From NCBI RefSeq assembly GCF_020709055.1, contig NZ_JAJFCK010000046.1, positions 1-14,816 of the forward strand: a stretch of DNA of 14,816 nucleotides. The letters run 5' to 3'. Both the position numbers and the translations under genes were made by a program. Within the stretch, counting starts at the first letter, position 1; each line of letters opens with the position of its first letter. Below are positions 12,547 through 14,816 of the stretch, piece by piece. Under the pieces are notes generated by a model. It had not been told where the DNA came from. It did no database searches and saw only the letters and a program-made list of their open reading frames with translations. Source of the stretch: Ruminococcus callidus (GTDB taxonomy: Bacteria > Bacillota > Clostridia > Oscillospirales > Ruminococcaceae).

Positions 12547-14816
12547 TTAACGTCTTCGTTTCCAACCAAGATTATATTGTAAATTGGAACAAGAATCACA
12601 TGATTTTCGTGAAACAACTTGTACTGCATTATCAGTAGGTATATTATTTTTCAACATATATTGTACTGCACGAGGTTCTGCATGATGAAGTCGACCAAAA
12701 TCAATACCTTTTGTGCTAATGCCCTTGCTTTTTAGTAAATCCAAATCCAAATTGGCATTTTTTCCACCAGCAAACTCTACTTTTCCTTTTCCAAATATAT
12801 TTTCAGCTTCTTGACGTGCTTTAGGACCAGGAACACCTCTATTTTTAGAAAGTACCAATCTGCCATCTTTTGAGGTTGTAAGTGCATAAGTATTAGAAAA
12901 TCCCTTTTTGGGGTTAGGATGCTGAGCTTTTACAATTCTGTTAAGAGAATCTTGTAAATAATCTGCATTTCTAATATCCTTCGCTGCATCTGCAGCATCC
13001 AGAACTGCGTCGCCCTTCTTGGATACTGTAATAGCAACATCCGCTGCTTTGGACAAATCATGTACTGTATCAACAGCTTTGTATGCATCATAAGCAGTTT
13101 CTGCTGCATGCACACCCACTTTTAGTCCTGCACTTGGAACACCTGGTGTTACAAGTCCGACTACATCTGTCAAAATATCAACAGCACCCATCGGAGTGGG
13201 TTCGATGCAAAATGAAACAATGTCAAATGCTAAACTTGCCGCATCAAAAAATGTATCCAGAAAATGACCAGTACTATCTGTTCCAGAAACAGGATTGTTG
13301 TGGCAATAGGTATACAGATTCAGGCTTAGTGGATCATTATTGCTACCTGCAAAAGAATCTCTTGAGATAAATCGTCCAGTTGAAGGACTATAGTATCTCG
13401 CACGCAAATAAATGGTAGCAGTTTCCTTATCATAATATTCGCCACAATACCGAAATGCATTGGTGTCAGTGTCATCAATATTCTTTTCTACACCAAAAGC
13501 ATCATACTGATATGTTTTAGTAACAGCACCATTGTTGTCTGTTAAATTGACAACATCACCATGAGCGTTTTGTGTGTAGTAAGTATAATCTGACTTAACT
13601 GCCTGTACAAACTCACACCCTGCCAGCAAATTCGTTCCACGAATATAGATTTGTGCTTTATATGGATTGCTTCCATCCGCATCAACTGCAATCTGTTTAT
13701 CATCATTCCAGATTTGATCGATACTATGACCATCTACAGTTTTGCTAATACGCAGACCATCTACATCATATTTATAACTTGCTGTTGTTTTGCCATCAGT
13801 AAATTCAATCAGCTGATTCAGACTATCATAAGTATTTGTCTCTGTCTTATCTGCTGTGATCTTTGTGATCTGATTTCCATTGGCATCATAAGAATAAGCA
13901 GTTTCTTCTCTTTTGGCATTTGTTGTGGTGCCTGTAATCAGATCTGTTGGACTAATTGCTAATCCATTATTTGAGGTTACAGCACTAGAAGCTTCTTTAA
14001 CTGTCTTGATTTCTTTCTGAAGCAAGGCAGTATACTTGCCATTGACAGTATAATCATAGACAGTTTCATATTCTTCTGAACCATTAGCAACCATCTTAGA
14101 ACGATTGCCATAGTCATCATATTCGTATGCATATGTGTCAGCTATCTTACCATTAGAAATGGATTCCTTGGTCAACCGCTTCAAACCATCATAGTCATAT
14201 GATGTTGTTTCTATTGTACCATTTTCATTGCGTACTTTGCAAGCATCTGAACCATCTAAATAGTATGAATATTCGTAACTGGATATGTCTGATTTTCCTG
14301 ATTTGGTAACAATCTTTGTAACTTTGTTGCATCCATTGTAGGAATAAGTCGATACCACACCATTTGCAAGTGTTTCAGAAATCTTATTACCATTTTCATC
14401 ATAGGCATAGGAAGCTGTCAGATTTCCACTTTCCTTAACCTGAACCACACGCATTTCATCATCATAGGTATAAGAAATATTTTCATATACAATTTGATGA
14501 TTGCGTCCGATAAAATAAGAACTTACATTTTGAGAAATACCCTCATAATAATAGCCCTTGAAACCTGTACTGCTTTCCTCTGTGATTTTTCTTCCAAGAT
14601 CATCATAAAGATACAGCGTTTGCTCATTATTGATGTTGATACACTGTACTCTTCCCATTTCGTCATATTCATATGACTTATTTACATTTTTATCTGAAAC
14701 AAAGTAAGTATGGAAATCAGCGACTTCGAAGTTATAAACTGCAACATACTCGCCTTCCGGCAGTTCTACAATTTCAATGTCATCTACGCATTGTGTAGAA
14801 CCATCCTTCAGCCAAA
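12547..14816 (-). CDS. RHS/YD-repeat polymorphic toxin with C-terminal deaminase-like domain (5' end outside window)
   Basis: The C-terminal ~755 residues of an RHS protein; the frame stays open to the window edge, so the ATG at 14658 is internal. Near the visible start is a Hint-like block (VYNFEVADFHTYFV). Then come at least nine YD repeats (YLYDDLGRK, YAYDENGNK, YEYDDYGNRSK, YSYDANGNQ, YKYDVDGLRISK and others) that form the toxin-enclosing shell, and the RHS core end (RARYYSPSTGRFISRDSF, NLYTYCHNNPVSGTDSTGH). A hydrophobic, Ala-rich linker leads into a ~130-residue toxin domain with HAE (visible residues 711-713) and SCDSC (Cys739, Cys742), the zinc-ligand layout of the deaminase superfamily. 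The Pro usual before the first Cys is Ser here. Such tips act on nucleic acid bases in rival cells; the gene just downstream is the likely immunity gene. Confidence 0.88.
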   Translation of the reverse strand, partial: WLKDGSTQCVDDIEIVELPEGEYVAVYNFEVADFHTYFVSDKNVNKSYEYDEMGRVQCININNEQTLYLYDDLGRKITEESSTGFKGYYYEGISQNVSSYFIGRNHQIVYENISYTYDDEMRVVQVKESGNLTASYAYDENGNKISETLANGVVSTYSYNGCNKVTKIVTKSGKSDISSYEYSYYLDGSDACKVRNENGTIETTSYDYDGLKRLTKESISNGKIADTYAYEYDDYGNRSKMVANGSEEYETVYDYTVNGKYTALLQKEIKTVKEASSAVTSNNGLAISPTDLITGTTTNAKREETAYSYDANGNQITKITADKTETNTYDSLNQLIEFTDGKTTASYKYDVDGLRISKTVDGHSIDQIWNDDKQIAVDADGSNPYKAQIYIRGTNLLAGCEFVQAVKSDYTYYTQNAHGDVVNLTDNNGAVTKTYQYDAFGVEKNIDDTDTNAFRYCGEYYDKETATIYLRARYYSPSTGRFISRDSFAGSNNDPLSLNLYTYCHNNPVSGTDSTGHFLDTFFDAASLAFDIVSFCIEPTPMGAVDILTDVVGLVTPGVPSAGLKVGVHAAETAYDAYKAVDTVHDLSKAADVAITVSKKGDAVLDAADAAKDIRNADYLQDSLNRIVKAQHPNPKKGFSNTYALTTSKDGRLVLSKNRGVPGPKARQEAENIFGKGKVEFAGGKNANLDLDLLKSKGISTKGIDFGRLHHAEPRAVQYMLKNNIPTDNAVQVVSRKSCDSCSNLQYNLGWKRRR

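Noticed and set aside
14656..14658. ATG at 14658 as the true start of the RHS gene
   Set aside because: The same frame remains open with sensible residues (including YEYDEMGRV) to the window edge, so this Met is internal.
13300..14700. Nucleotide tandem repeats in the RHS gene
   Set aside because: Similar units recur, but they reflect diverged YD repeats of the protein and not exact DNA repeats or a CRISPR array.

Overview
The window looks like the early/replication half of a temperate siphovirus-type prophage from a Gram-positive host. Gene style, Shine-Dalgarno (SD) sites and protein families point to a Firmicute of class Clostridia; Ruminococcus/Oscillospiraceae is a guess from overall feel, not a demonstrated assignment. 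Every supported gene lies on the minus strand, so transcription runs from high to low coordinates. No integrase, repressor, tRNA, insertion sequence or CRISPR array was found.

Layout in the direction of transcription. (1) 14816-12547: C-terminal ~755 residues of an RHS/YD-repeat polymorphic toxin, open at the window edge, ending in a deaminase-like toxin domain (HAE ... CxxC). 75 bases downstream is a 294-residue helical protein (12471-11587) in the position of its immunity protein. This block is much more AT-rich than the rest. (2) 11586-11164: an AT-rich intergenic region with a candidate extended -10 promoter, an inverted repeat and two stacked hairpin terminators. It is the likely seam between the toxin locus and the phage operon. 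(3) 11163-9736: a short sigma-70-like factor, a 76-residue HTH_16-like protein (the pair resembles the ORF7/ORF8 regulatory pair of Tn916-like elements) and a DUF3825 protein. (4) 9572-4256: a DeoR-type HTH regulator behind a perfect 11-bp inverted repeat, an SNF2-type helicase, a coiled-coil phage protein, a four-cysteine protein, a family A DNA polymerase with 3'-5' exonuclease, and a DUF4406-type protein. (5) 4259-915: an AEP-like primase fused to a superfamily 3 (D5/P4-type) helicase, a gap with short CCTGTAAA-like repeats, a VRR-NUC nuclease, and a DUF1492/late-regulator-like protein. (6) 916-1: a late-gene switch with 10-bp phased repeats, a clear promoter and a hairpin terminator in the leader. 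It is followed by a sigma-region-4-like protein, an HNH endonuclease and a G-tract that may be part of a cos site. The terminase genes would be expected just beyond position 1.

Reading of the whole: the sigma/HTH genes probably set early transcription. The polymerase, primase-helicase, SNF2 helicase and VRR-NUC nuclease form a largely self-contained replication set. The DUF1492-type protein, the last early gene, probably activates the promoter at its own 3' end to turn on packaging (HNH, then cos/terminase). Many gene junctions are ATGA overlaps or gaps of 1-13 bases, so the early genes form one translationally coupled operon. The most interesting parts are the late switch with its leader terminator, the deaminase-type RHS toxin with an unclassified partner, a Hint-like block ahead of the YD repeats, and the paired operator-like sequence near 9613/9748.
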